Shown here: positions 24,641 to 34,444 of the stretch, piece by piece | Layout: each line of letters begins with the position of its first letter | Numbering within the stretch: position 1 is the first letter of the stretch | Assembly (NCBI RefSeq): GCF_021134715.1 | Contig: NC_060027.1 | Span: 2,232,001-2,296,000 of the forward strand | Direction: 5' to 3' | DNA: 64,000 nt | DNA from: Daphnia pulex | Lineage: Eukaryota; Arthropoda; Branchiopoda; Diplostraca; Daphniidae | Notes under the pieces: model-generated | The model's input: the letters and a program-made list of their open reading frames with translations, nothing else | Database searches by the model: none | What the model was told of the DNA's origin: nothing | Program-made: the position numbers and the translations under genes

Positions 24641-25269
24641 ATTCAGATTAACAATTAATTGGGTTTTTATACAGTATTTCCATTAATGCTAATGATTCAC
24701 TTCATTTTGGTTATAGGTTTGTTTACATAGCAGTAATGATGCTGCCCAATGTGGCATGTTGCAGCCTATGCAAGTGAAAGATATTTTTGCATCATGAAGT
24801 TAAATGTTCACTTTTCCTTCGTGTTGTGTTACGTAAGCTACATGCAGTATTAGCATTTACGATTGTCATTTGTGTCTATGCAAGTACCGTTTATAAGTAA
24901 AGAAGGAAAACTAAAGTAATATGGGGAATGTCAAACAAATAAAAGGTATGTCTCCGCGATTGGGAAAGGAACTAGAAGGATGTTGGGGGGGAGGAGGAGG
25001 AAAGTTTAAACTTTCATTATCCGAAATATGTTGATTAATAAATACGGGCTACGTAGCTTGTGATGAAAACATTTATTATCGTATATAACCGTACAAACAA
25101 CTGGCTACACATCAATACAATTAAACACGACACAATCATTTGCATCGTCACTTTTTTTTTTCACCGAGAGACAAAATGTTGGCTAAAAGTCTAAAACTCG
25201 CACAAACAGTTAACCAAGACAGGGGAAAATTCGCCCTTCATTAACTGTGCTCAGGGAAATTACCTGGAC

Positions 25270-26777
25270 ATGGAAGAAGAAAGAAGTGTGCGAAACCAGT
25301 TTTGCTATGGAGGGATTAGTCATAGTAGACTTCCGGTATATACTCATGACTCCAAAAGTTTTCTTCAGATCGTGAGCTTTCCAATTGCTCCGTTCGACCA
25401 GAGCCCTGAGCCCTCCTCATCCTCCGGGTTATCAGAGCGGGTAAGTGACAACCGGCGGGCGTTGGTTACTAGTTAGTTAGGGAAACGGGGCCACAGAAAA
25501 GAAGGGAGCCCAGATATGCACTTGTAAGTTAATCTAAATCTACATAATTTATTGATATTGATTGAAAGCAAACTCTTCTGTAACCGTTCTTCTAATTGTA
25601 GCAAGGGTTAACCTGAAATTAAATAAAATGAGTAAATGACTTACTAAGAATACAGTAAAAAAAAGATAATGAGGAGATACCTGGTATAAGTTCAACATCT
25701 CTTGGCATATTCCACTAGTGGGTAAGGTCTGGAACGAGAGGCGTCTGGCGAGAGATTTAACTGAAAAGATTATTTAAATGTCAATTTTAAAATAAGATTG
25801 CATTGACAGCAAGCAATACCTCAAATGAATCCATTGAAAGTACAGAAAGGAAGAGCTCAGCTGCCCAGGTAAGTACTTGCAAAATGGTATGTCTGCAATA
25901 TCACCTAGAAAAATCAAACAAAAACCTCAGGACAAACACAATTGATTGTAGATGTAGAAAATGTTATTTAGTTTATGTGTTCAAACTGCAGCTCACCATT
26001 ATTAAAATTGGAAAGAAAGTGAAATGACGACTCAAAGTTCTTGGATTCATTTGAGATTCACCATTTACAAAACATGCATCTAAAAGACAAGAATATAAAA
26101 TTTGTAAGATTCCTGTGTTAATACAATATTTGATTCCAATTTGAGTATAGGCACACTACAGCTGAAGGATTTATGACAGCTTAGAATTCCTGGCCAGCTT
26201 CAACAATGGTCGTCATTACGTCTGGCAAATGATGACAAATGGACTGGTAAATATGCATTAGAACATTTAGTTAACATTTTACCAAGTTCATTCATCTTTC
26301 AGGTTTTCAGTTTCAAAAACATTATTGTTAACTTAGGCTGAATATTGATTTCACTTTTCGAATTCTTTCTATTTTCCACACTTCAGCCATGCTTCAGCTG
26401 TCAGCTGTCTGCATGCGGCACTGGCATCATCTAGCGGTTGTTTTTACAATTCAGACGATTGTCCAGTGTGCCGCTAGATGGTGTTGGTATTGTTTTTTAA
26501 ATGGCGAAATGTGTGATCGAATCAGTGAATGTGTTTTCGAATTTTCATGTTTTACTGCCCAAAATCAACTAATTATTTACATGTAAGCATATTTTGATTA
26601 TTCTAACTACATAGTATAAAATTTTATATCACTCTCAGTGTACTTGACCAATTGACTAATTGTGTACTTTACTTGGAATTCTAGAAAATGTACCTGCCGT
26701 CTAGTCATCAGATTAAATTTGGACCTCAAAAGATGTTTACACCTTTAAACACTTTTGGTGGGGTTGTTGCGTCATGA
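25270..26777 (+). CDS. Candidate small four-exon gene, unrecognised
   Basis: The exons 25270-25440, 25810-25868, 26180-26246 and 26712-26777 (TGA) join with consistent phase into 120 residues. It begins MEEERSVRNQFCYGG and includes the fragments QAIPQMNPLKVQKG and LEFLASFNNGRHYVWQMM. The donors are good (gtaagt, gtaagt, gtaaat). The acceptors at 25810 and 26180 lack strong pyrimidine tracts, so the model may be wrong. No signal peptide, membrane segment or known domain is evident. I do not recognise the product. Confidence 0.27.
26471..26483 (+). promoter_or_regulatory. CTCF-like motif pair
   Basis: CCGCTAGATGGTG at 26471-26483 is matched by an inverted copy (CATCTAGCGG) at 26428-26437. Two divergent copies within about 55 bp are unlikely by chance and resemble insulator sites. 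Confidence 0.3.
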
Positions 26778-27096
26778 AATTGTATTGCTGCCATTCCCTG
26801 CATCTCCCACTTCATAGCTACAAGAAACAAGTAATAGGAAGCCTACAACAGATTGAGGTAAAGGTGTGCTTCTATGTTCTCGCTTTATCATGTAATTAAC
26901 TTTGGATTCCACCTTGTTTGTGGGTATTTATGGGCCTCACTGCAATGTTAAAACCTTTTTCTGTTCTTCGTTTTAGGAATTCATAGGTTGTGTCATTGTG
27001 TGGTATGCCATTGGATCCATTGGATTTTGCGAGTCAGCCGCCGATGTCAATCTACAACGCAGTTTCTTTATTGGAATTGTGTGGTCCTGGCATTGA
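26774..27096 (+). CDS. Candidate two-exon micro-protein, unrecognised
   Basis: An ATG at 26774 opens 26774-26857, which ends at a gtaaag donor in phase 0. The next acceptor (ttttag, exon from 26977) continues in phase as EFIGCVIVWYAIGSIGF to a TGA at 27094-27096, 67 residues in all with one hydrophobic stretch. The other two frames of the second exon are also open, so the frame choice is not secure. Confidence 0.18.
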
Positions 27097-27441
27097 GATC
27101 CTTGATGCTGGCCTTTGTCCATTACAGAAGAGTGACTTCTACCAACTCTCTGCTCCATCCTTATCTTCGCTACCCACACTCATCTAGCTTCTCTGCTTAT
27201 TATGCTGCTTAACAATTTGCTTCACTGACGAGTTAGACCAGTCGCTTCCGTCCGCCTGTCACTCTCCACGGAATCATGCCCAGGTACCCGACGATTGACT
27301 TATTTTCTTAGATTATCTTCTAGTAATTAGTAGTAGTAATAATCTACTTGCGTCAAACTCTTGTGTCCGTGTAATAATTCCAAAATCAGGGCCTATCTAT
27401 CTTGCGCGCAAACGAAGTGTTACTTAGACGTTTTTTTTCTG

Positions 27442-27453
27442 ACGCTAGATGGC
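27442..27453 (+). promoter_or_regulatory. CTCF-like motif
   Basis: ACGCTAGATGGC shares the CGCTAGATGGC core with the copies at 20670 and 32665. It lies about 120 bp before a MITE and far from any firm gene. Confidence 0.28.
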
Positions 27454-27575
27454 TTTTCGATAATTTTCAGCTGTCAAAACAGTCAGTTTTAGTTACTTTG
27501 CACATCTCTTTAAACAGTTATCGGCAGTTATTGTGTGGAAATTTTTTAGTGGCAACTGACGATAACTATTCCGCC

Positions 27576-27962
27576 AACAAAGCTCACTTGTTAAATTATC
27601 GTTTTTTGCTTTTTTTTTCTACTTCCGGTTTTCTCATTTCAGTCAGTAGTTCAGTAAATATTCATTCGACGCACAAACAAACCACATATTCGTGATCCTC
27701 GTCGAATTTGTGGTAAAGTTCATGTTATCTTTTTTACGTTTTCGTACTTCCGGTTTCGAAAATTTTCCTGAACTATAGTTCAGGAAAATTCTCGATTTTG
27801 GCCAAATTTTGGATTTCGTTTAAATCACATCTAATCGACCCCAAATTTCATGGAGATCACGAATATGTGATTTAATTTGACGACAGCTTAATGGTTAAGG
27901 CGCTGTGGTTACTTCCGGTATACTTCCGGAATTATTTTTTTTACTAGCAAGTGAGCTTTGTT
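27576..27962. mobile_element. MITE-like element with 15-bp inverted ends
   Basis: AACAAAGCTCACTTG at 27576-27590 is the exact inverse of 27948-27962, bounding a 387-bp element with no coding capacity. Inside lie several ACTTCCGG boxes and a perfect 30-bp palindrome at 27761-27790 centred on CTATAG. A tRNA A-box-like TGGTTAAGGCG lies at about 27892-27902. I see no clear target-site duplication, so the family is undefined. Confidence 0.5.
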
Positions 27963-28265
27963 ATGTGTACAGTTCTCAATATTATTAGGTAGATTTTAAG
28001 CAATTTAAAGCAGGCCTTTAAAGTTTTTAGCAAAAAAAAAACAGACCAGTGTACCTATACGTACTATGTGACTATTATGTAACTTTTGTTGGCCTGTGAT
28101 TCAATAAGAATTTTTTTGTCTTTATTCAGGAAATGCAGATGAAACGTCGAGAAGATGGAATTCCGAGACTCGTCATCAACGTGGATCATCGCGACCGGCA
28201 CCGAGACTCAGACTCGTCATCCACGTAGATCATCGTATTGTTGGTATCATTTCGTTATGTGTTAG

Positions 28266-28486
28266 TTAACCCGTTGTCTGCCACGCCTTTGTTCTCCCCT
28301 ACCTCCTTAGCACGGGCCTCCTAGAGGCCTCCTATAGCCGTGCATTCCATCTTCTCCTGTCACCGTGTCAGCCCGGACTTGTCAGCAATGGCAAGTCCCT
28401 CCTTGGTCACGGATCCTTCTGACGTGGCGCGTAGAGTAGTAGAAAAACAACCTACGGGTTGTATGGCGTGGCAGCCAACGGGTTAA
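28266..28486. mobile_element. piggyBac-type MITE flanked by TTAA
   Basis: A 213-bp non-coding element (28270-28482) has inverted ends CCCGTTGTCTGCCACGCC and GGCGTGGCAGCCAACGGG, with one mismatch over 18 bp. It is bounded on both sides by TTAA (28266-28269 and 28483-28486). Termini starting CCC and a TTAA target duplication are the hallmarks of piggyBac-superfamily transposons. The element is too short for a transposase and is therefore a non-autonomous derivative. Confidence 0.7.
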
Positions 28487-28996
28487 CTTAAGTGTATGTG
28501 TGTATATGTGTATGTATGTATGACTTGTATGTGACTGTAAAATGTGGTGGAATTGTGGGTGGAGGTGGGACATTAAAGCAATTCCTTTTCAAAGTTTTTG
28601 TCATCTTATAATTTGTAACCAAATAGTGTTCAGCAGTTGCATACATTTTCAACTCAACATAAATTTAGATAAGTGACTTGTCATTTCCAGAAACTTTTAT
28701 GAAAAATCCAAGATTATGTGCAATACCTTTTTTAAGCCAACTTGAGTTTCAATAGAGCTATTAACTTCAAAGATTTAGAGTTAATACTTAACAGTACGTC
28801 TCTTTCGTAAAAGGCTTGAAGGTGTTAAGAGAAGTCGTGAGGATAATTTAAACAAAAACAAAACGTTTTTAACATTAAAAAATTTATTTTCTCATTTAAG
28901 ATCAACAACGATTCCCAGTGACTACTGACTAGTAACTTGAAAGTTTTAAGATATGACAGACAAATCTGACCACAAAAAGAAATCAAAAATTTCGCT

Positions 28997-29858
28997 CTAG
29001 TATTTAAGAGACTCCCTGTAGTTAACGGGAGAAGCGAAGGTTATGATGTTACATTCAGCCGCCTTAATGGTGTGGTAGCTCGGGGAAGTGGAATACTTCG
29101 CAGCTTCGGTGTAAAAGGTCAGAAAAGCGTAAGTAGTGGTGTAATACTCGGATGCCTTGGTGTTGCAGTAAGCAGGAGCTTCAGTGTAGTAGCAGGGTGC
29201 AGCGTAAATTTTGATGTAGTAAACTGGAACCTCGGAGTAGTAATTCGGATCAACGTAGTACGATGTAGCAGCCACTGTGTAGTAAGTAGGTACTGCATAA
29301 TATTCGGCCGCATCAGTTGTGGGTATGTAGCTGGGTGCAGAGTAGTATTTAGGACCTCGGTGTAGTAAGCTGGAGCAGATTAATACTTGGGAGTCTCGGT
29401 GTAGTAAGCTGGTGTGGTAAGCTGGGGTAGCATACGTAGTCGTGTAGTACTCCGGTTCTCTGGTGGTGTAGTGTTTTTGAGCCTCGGTGTAGTAGCTGGA
29501 GCGGCGTGGGATGTGGTGTAATACTCCGGTGCCTTGGTGGTGCAGTACTTGTGGGCCTTGATGGTGAAATAAGCTGGAGCCTCGGTATAGTAGTAGGGAT
29601 GGGAGTAGTACTTGTGGGCCTCGGTGTAGTAACTGGTTGTTGCGTATGTTGTGTAGTTAGGCGGCGACGTTGCGGTGTGGTATCCTCCGGTACAACAGTG
29701 GTAGACTCAGCAATAAACGATAACCAACGGTAGAACGACGCCATAGTTAACTAAACAAACAAAACTTGACATTAATATTCTGTTATAAGTGGCATGTTGA
29801 AAAATAGAACAAGTATAAATGATATAAAACTCAATGTAAAAACGGAACATTTACCCAT
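28997..29858 (-). pseudogene. Decayed Tyr-rich secreted-protein gene (unit 2)
   Basis: The start codon lies in a minimal exon (29858-29855, ATG G before gtaaat), and exon 2 begins at 29750. The joined frame reads MVNYGVVLPLVIVYC and stops, whereas the sister copy keeps a full leader at this point, so a small indel broke it. Downstream the sequence carries a repeated YYTEAP/KYY/APEYYTT pattern spread over all three frames, showing several further shifts. The last part (29275-28997) stays open. The pattern suggests a Tyr/Thr/Pro-rich extracellular matrix, cuticle or adhesive protein; the function is inferred from composition only. Confidence 0.55.
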
Positions 29859-30111
29859 TATTGAGAATAGAAAGAATGCAGTTGATGACAAATATTGTGC
29901 CGCAGTTGTTGCCGGGTCGGAGATGCTCACTCGACTGATCTCCAATCTCCATCGCCTTTTCCCTCTCCTTTAATACGACTTTCTCATCCTGATTCACCTC
30001 TTGAACCTCACGGCTATTGCACCCATGATAATGATGCAACACGTGGAGTTTCAGTGGTCGACCCGCTAGCAACGATAGAACACCCAACAGCAGCACGACA
30101 CCAAAACTAAC
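29851..30111 (-). pseudogene. Leader fragment fused to the next unit's promoter (unit 3 remnant)
   Basis: An acceptor at 30112-30113 (ttcttcag) is followed by a frame reading SFGVVLLLGVLSLLAG, homologous to the leader SYGVVLLLVIVVLTTG of the neighbouring copy. After the leader it runs without a break through sequence that is the upstream/promoter region in the other units, up to TAA at 29853-29851. This looks like a deletion that fused the start of one gene to the promoter of the next. A novel secreted peptide cannot be excluded, but no ATG exon is intact: the equivalent donor near 30204 is preceded by CATTC instead of ATGG. Confidence 0.4.
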
Positions 30112-30244
30112 TGAAGAAATTTAAACATTAAAATTTATAGATGATTAATCAACAATCTAAAAAATGTGTAATGATTGAAAAATGAGTGTAAAAGCAGCAT
30201 ATTTACGAATGATTGCGAACTGGTTGCACGATCAAGATTGCAGT

Positions 30245-30840
30245 TGGTGACTGATAGAGCACTACAGTTGTCGCCGTGTGTAGTAAGGTAGGTTGGGGTG
30301 TTCAATTGCCTTGGTGTAGTACTCCGGAGCTTCAGTGTAGTAGCTGGGGGCAGCGTAGGTTGTAGTTCAATACTCTGGGGCCTTGGTGTAGTCAGCAGCC
30401 TCTTGTAGTAGCTTGGAGAAGAGTAATACTTGGGCCCGTCGGTGTAGTAAACTGGGGCAGCATACGTGGCTGTGTAACATTCGGCCTTCTCAGTGTAGTA
30501 GTTGGGGGGCCTCGGTGTAGTAACTGGTCGTTGCGTTTGATGTTTTGTAGTTAGACGGCGGCGTTGCGGATTGGTATCCGCCATACCCAGGAGACATCGG
30601 TACACCAGTGGTCAACACAACGATAACCAACAACAGAACGACGCCATAACTATCTAAACAATAAATAATTTAAAACATTCAGTTACCAATGGCATATTAA
30701 CGAATATAAATAAAAAAATTGAATTGATTCAAAAATCCATGTTAAACAAACGAATATTTTTACCTACGATTACGAATGGGAAGAAGGGAGCTGGTGACAA
30801 ATAGTAGAGTTGTTGCCGAGTCGGAGATGCTCAATCGACT
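30245..30840 (-). pseudogene. Decayed Tyr-rich secreted-protein gene (unit 1)
   Basis: Transcription would start at a TCAGTC initiator (+1 at 30840), 32 bp after TATAAAAG. Exon 1 is 30840-30764, ending before gtaaaa, and exon 2 starts at 30653. Exon 2 encodes a leader, SYGVVLLLVIVVLTTG, then MSPGYGGYQSATPPSNYKTS and YYTEAP, then a one-base shift gives TGA. The YYT repeats resume in another frame. The ATG present in unit 2's exon 1 is replaced here (ATC), so no in-frame start precedes the leader. The promoter is intact but the product is not. Confidence 0.55.
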
Positions 30841-30864
30841 GATTTCTAACGCCGTTTCTCTTTC

Positions 30865-30872
30865 CTTTTATA
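30865..30872 (-). promoter_or_regulatory. TATA box of Tyr-rich unit 1
   Basis: TATAAAAG on the minus strand lies 32 bp before the A of a TCAGTC initiator (30842-30837). The equivalent site in unit 2 has decayed to GTATTAAAG. A conserved block with CACGTG or a near-variant (ACGTCC) plus CATCATTATCA occurs further upstream in three copies (about 30015-30060, 30905-30945 and 31105-31150). Confidence 0.55.
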
Positions 30873-30948
30873 CCACTTTTTCTCACCCTCACCTCTCAAG
30901 CCTTGCGGCTATTCTACCTCCTTGATAATGATGAAAAACGTCCCGTTC

Positions 30949-31433
30949 TCACCCAACCTCTACACCCCTGACACGTTGTACGTAATGATCTCCATGACCT
31001 TCGATTGAAATGCAAACTGGCCTTTCCTTCTGCAGGATGAAGTTGCTGGGGATGGGTCTACAAAAACCAATATCAAAATGAAAACCAAATAGCTTAACCT
31101 TGCGGCTATTGTACCTGCTTGATAATGATGAAACACGTGTCATTCTCACCCAACCTCTACACCATCGCATGCCAGTTTTACGTAATGTTTCTCGTGACCT
31201 TCAAGCGAGAAGGACATCCTGTCTGGACAAACTGGTCGACCTGTCTGCAGGTTGACTTGCATGCAAAAAACACAACGAAGACATGCAAATAATGTAATGA
31301 ATCTAAAATTCCTCACATATATTGACTGCAAGGTTACCTCGAGTATGAGTGACGATTCCCCAGAGCTATTCTTCCAAACTGATATCAAGACGTTGCAAAA
31401 GGCCAGTATAACGGCAACCTGCACCAACTCCAA
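30949..31433 (-). other. Duplicated short terminal-exon-like segments
   Basis: Two frames end alike: 31243-31147 reads TGRPVCPDRMSFSLEGH then HYV and GVEVG before TGA, and about 31040-30955 reads KERPVCISIEGHGDHYV then GVEVG before TGA. Both follow AG. Upstream of the first, 31433-31338 encodes a hydrophobic leader-like stretch (VAVILAFCNVLISVW) that ends at a gtaacc donor in the right phase, but with no ATG at its start. This suggests a gene with a duplicated last exon, or two decayed paralogues. Confidence 0.25.
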
Positions 31434-31451
31434 TTGACCCCAAAACGAAAT

Positions 31452-32621
31452 TCATAACATTCGTGGTTGCAGATCTGTTGGAAAGAATAAAATGATTATG
31501 GTCTATATGGATTTTAAAAATAAAATTGTTTCCTATTTATTATATATCTGTACTCACATACATTTTCATGTACAGATCTGGTACATTTTCATACACATTG
31601 CAGGTTATTCACTTCACACTCTTCATGTCACTGAAAATATGTCCTCAACATTCCATATTCTCTGAATATCAACTAAGAAAAAAAAAAACTTATTAATGAA
31701 TTACACAACACAAACATTGAGCAGACACTAGGCAACTGACACCATGACAAAATTTCAAGGCCAGCAGCTGGGAACAGCAAGCACATTAGATTGCTCTACC
31801 AGATCCAAAGAACAGCAACCACCCTACAAGGCATTTACTTTAATTGAAACTCTACATTTGAGGGAGCAAAAATTGGCACCATCTAAGAAATAACTCCAAG
31901 CTTAAATTGATGAACAAATGGTTGCAGTTAAATAAAGATCAACAAAAAATTGTAAATCTGATGGAATAGAGAACATTTGAAATCCGGAAAATCCATTGAA
32001 AAACGATGCATTCAATAAACCGAGAATAAGACTACAATTTCAATTAAATTACCTTTGCTAAAGTCCTCCTTCACAGATAGTAGATTATTACGACCTCCTC
32101 CATCTATGTCAACTACGGCAATAAGATCAGTTTTACAATGTTAAATGAGAAAATGACTATACGTTGTTTCAGAACCCCGTAAATCACACAAACCGCAAGC
32201 GTGCTGGTAGTAAGAATTCCGATTGTAATGCCATATGCACCAAACACCAAGCAATATTGAAAAACCTAAAAAACACAGCGAGATGAAATTCAAGAATAAG
32301 AAAATATTGAAGACAAGTCTGTGTGCATGAACATTCCAACAAAATAATGACTTCTGCAGTCAACATTTTCTCAGAAATCCTGAGAATTGAAAAACGATAT
32401 ACCCAAAATTTTTCAAGGACAGCAAACAAAGGAAAATTTTTAATGTTGTGAAAATCATCCTTTTGAACTTGATTTTTGAAAGAAACTTTCCAGTTTCCAC
32501 CAGCAATGAATGAACCACAATTAAACCATGTGACTTACTAGAGTAAAACAAACATTTCCAAATAAATTACCTTTGATAAGGATTCTTCCTGGCATAAACG
32601 AGTAGTAAACGATGATTGCAT
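31452..32621 (-). CDS. Small single-pass membrane protein, unrecognised
   Basis: The exons 32621-32571, 32265-32163, 32112-32053 and 31474-31452 (TGA) join with matching phases (0, 1, 1) into 78 residues. Exon 1 encodes MQSSFTTRLCQEESLSK. Exon 2 encodes a strongly hydrophobic span that includes VFGAYGITIGILTTSTLAVC, most likely one transmembrane helix at about residues 20-47. Exon 3 gives a hydrophilic tail with DIDGGGRNNLLSVKEDFSK. The last intron (578 bp) ends in an excellent pyrimidine tract (ctttccaacag). The orientation would be N-in or N-out without a cleavable signal. I do not recognise a family. A CTCF-like motif stands about 45 bp upstream of the ATG. Confidence 0.42.
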
Positions 32622-32664
32622 CAGAGCAAGAAAAGGGAATTTTTGTATGTAGTATGATATTTGA

Positions 32665-32677
32665 CCGCTAGATGGCG
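32665..32677 (+). promoter_or_regulatory. CTCF-like motif near a gene start
   Basis: CCGCTAGATGGCG is the best match in the window to the CTCF core CCASYAGRKGGCR, with one mismatch. It lies just upstream of the minus-strand membrane-protein gene (ATG at 32621), so it may act at that promoter or as a boundary. Confidence 0.4.
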
Positions 32678-33228
32678 TTGCGGCGATTTTTTTTTTTTTT
32701 TCATTTTTTTTGTGTCGGTTTCGGCGTGCCATATTTGATTGAATATCCTTACTATTTTAGTATTTAAAGTAAAAGTATCACGGCTATTTAAACAATAAAA
32801 GGGGGGGGAGGAGGAGGGCGGGACTTCCTACCTAGCAAACCGGAACGGGATGCCAACATGTTCAGCACTAACTAGTATTTGAAGCAAATTTACTTTTGGA
32901 TTGCAAATTTGCAATCGATACTTCGATAGCTTAGAACTCCTCCCATAAGGAGGCGTAGAATCGCCCAACCATGTAGATAAATTGGTAATTACCCTAACGC
33001 AGTTGTGTTTAAAATAATAATCCAAGTAATCCTCTGTGTCATAATTATTCTGCTACAGTAGGTGGTATGGATGTCTACTATGTTATTATTGCCGTATCTT
33101 TTAACCAGCTCAGCTCATATAGCATTAATTAACAGATTTAGTCATTCACTAAAAAACCGTCTAACTTAATTAATAACATTAGTTATTACAAAAGGAATCT
33201 TTTTTTGATTACCTGCATTCATCTTAAC

Positions 33229-33300
33229 TGGAGTTGAGGGGGATTGAACCCCTGACTTCTCACATGCGAAGCGAGCACTCTACCTCTGAGTTACAACCCC
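33229..33300 (-). tRNA. tRNA-Ala (anticodon CGC)
   Basis: The 72-nt sequence folds fully. The acceptor stem GGGGTTG pairs with CAACTCC (one G-U) and the discriminator is A. The D stem is ACTC/GAGT, the anticodon stem CTCGC/GTGAG, the loop TTCGCAT with anticodon CGC at its centre, and the T stem AGGGG/CCCCT with loop TTCAATC. There is no intron. The A box and the B box (GGTTCAATCCC) are present as internal pol III promoter. No T-run follows closely; the first TTTT on this strand is about 35-40 nt downstream. Confidence 0.92.
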
Positions 33301-33839
33301 GCTGAAGTTTCCCTAAACTAACTTAAAAGTATTAAGTTGTTTATTCTTTATAAATCCATAAGTCGTAAAACTTCCAATTACAATTTGTTCCTAATCGGGT
33401 AGTGGTTCCGGTTCCGGTATACACAACATTCGGATATCGCCAGGAAAACATTAATCGACATTCGAGTTTGTAGTCATGTGCATGGCTGAAATTAGCGTAT
33501 GGCGCCGTATAATGGCGCATGTTTTTTCATGTTTGCGTTTCAAATGTTTGTACATAGAAATGACGGTGTACCCAAAACTCTGTAATGGTCTCATTATTTT
33601 TCCGAAGATACGCTGAACCCCCCAGCGAGAAAGTAACTTTCGTGGTAAATAGAGAGACAAGGAATTGGTGCAGACAGGAAAAATCCTCGAGAGACCTGAT
33701 GCTTTATCCGATTCTGGCTCAAGGATGCGCGAAAGAAAGCTTAATTGGGGAAAGTCCGAAAAGTATAGGACCTTATCGTCCTCCTATACAGATTATCAGA
33801 ACGACCTTCACATCTGCTATAGTTACTAAGTAGAAGTCG

Positions 33840-33847
33840 TATAAATA
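33840..33847 (+). promoter_or_regulatory. TATA box of the cationic-peptide precursor gene
   Basis: TATAAATA lies 68 bp before the start codon, with initiator-like TCAATT at 33864-33869, 24-29 bp downstream. A strong TATA box fits an inducible, highly expressed secreted-peptide gene. Confidence 0.6.
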
Positions 33848-33914
33848 AGGGCCGGTGTTGCTGTCAATTTCACAGCAGTCCTTCTTCCGCTTTTCGACGC
33901 ATTTCATCCTAAAA

Positions 33915-34418
33915 ATGGCACGTCTCTACATTCTAGCGATTCTCCTTTGCTGCAGTCAACTCGTCTTGACCACTAACGGCCATCCTGCTGGCGAAGACGG
34001 CGAGTGGGTCGACGACATTTCCAACAATCCTGAAATCATGGGAAGGATTGACCAAGAGGATGACCCATCTCGGTCTGTTGCTGCTCCGGTGGCCAAAAAC
34101 GTGAACGAAGACGACGGCGAATGGGTGGATGATGTAACAGGTAACATGTTCATCATGGGGGAGGATCCTCTATCTCAATCAACAGGACTGTCGGGTAAGT
34201 GTAACAAATTTTATTTATAACCTTTAAAAAGTGGAATATTCTCATAAAACCTTTATTTGTTGCTTCCAGATGATATGAATTTTGAACGTAGAAAGCGAAG
34301 TGTACAGAAGAAAATATTGAAAGCCATGAAAAAGGCGTCCAAGAAAGGCAAGAGGGCCACGAACGCAGAGCGTGAAAAAAGAAGCCTAAAGAGCAAAATG
34401 GAAAAAACTTTTGCTTAA
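33915..34418 (+). CDS. Secreted precursor of a cationic (antimicrobial-like) peptide
   Basis: Exon 1 (33915-34194) and exon 2 (34270-34418, TAA) join in phase 1 to give 142 residues. Residues 1 to about 22 are a signal peptide (MARLYILAILLCCSQLVL). The acidic pro-region carries two copies of a 16-residue module, DGEWVDDISNNPEIMG and DGEWVDDVTGNMFIMG. Exon 2 starts just before a furin-type site, RRKR/S. The last 38 residues are strongly basic, with 12 Lys and 3 Arg against 3 Glu, and could form an amphipathic helix (VQKKILKAMKKASKKGKR). This matches the pre-pro design of host-defence or neuropeptide-like peptides; I recognise no named family. A second basic site (EKRS) could split the peptide. 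AATAAA follows 21 bp after the stop. Confidence 0.72.
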
Positions 34419-34438
34419 GGTGATGAAGAAAGGAGTGA

Positions 34439-34444
34439 AATAAA
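34439..34444 (+). terminator. Poly-A signal of the cationic-peptide gene
   Basis: AATAAA lies 21 bp after the stop codon and is followed by a T-rich stretch (34461-34469), the usual arrangement for cleavage and polyadenylation. Confidence 0.65.

Noticed and set aside
26988..27212. Alternative open frames over the same segment, such as MPLDPLDFASQPPMSIYNAV to 27187
   Set aside because: All three frames are open here. This one would need a start at 27005 or a different acceptor, and the AG at 26976 leads to an immediate stop. It was too ambiguous to call.
28130..28229. Possible terminal exon reading MQMKRREDGIPRLVINVDHR to a TAG
   Set aside because: A second frame is equally open, no upstream exon could be joined, and the segment contains a short internal duplication (GACTCGTCATC) that can create such frames.
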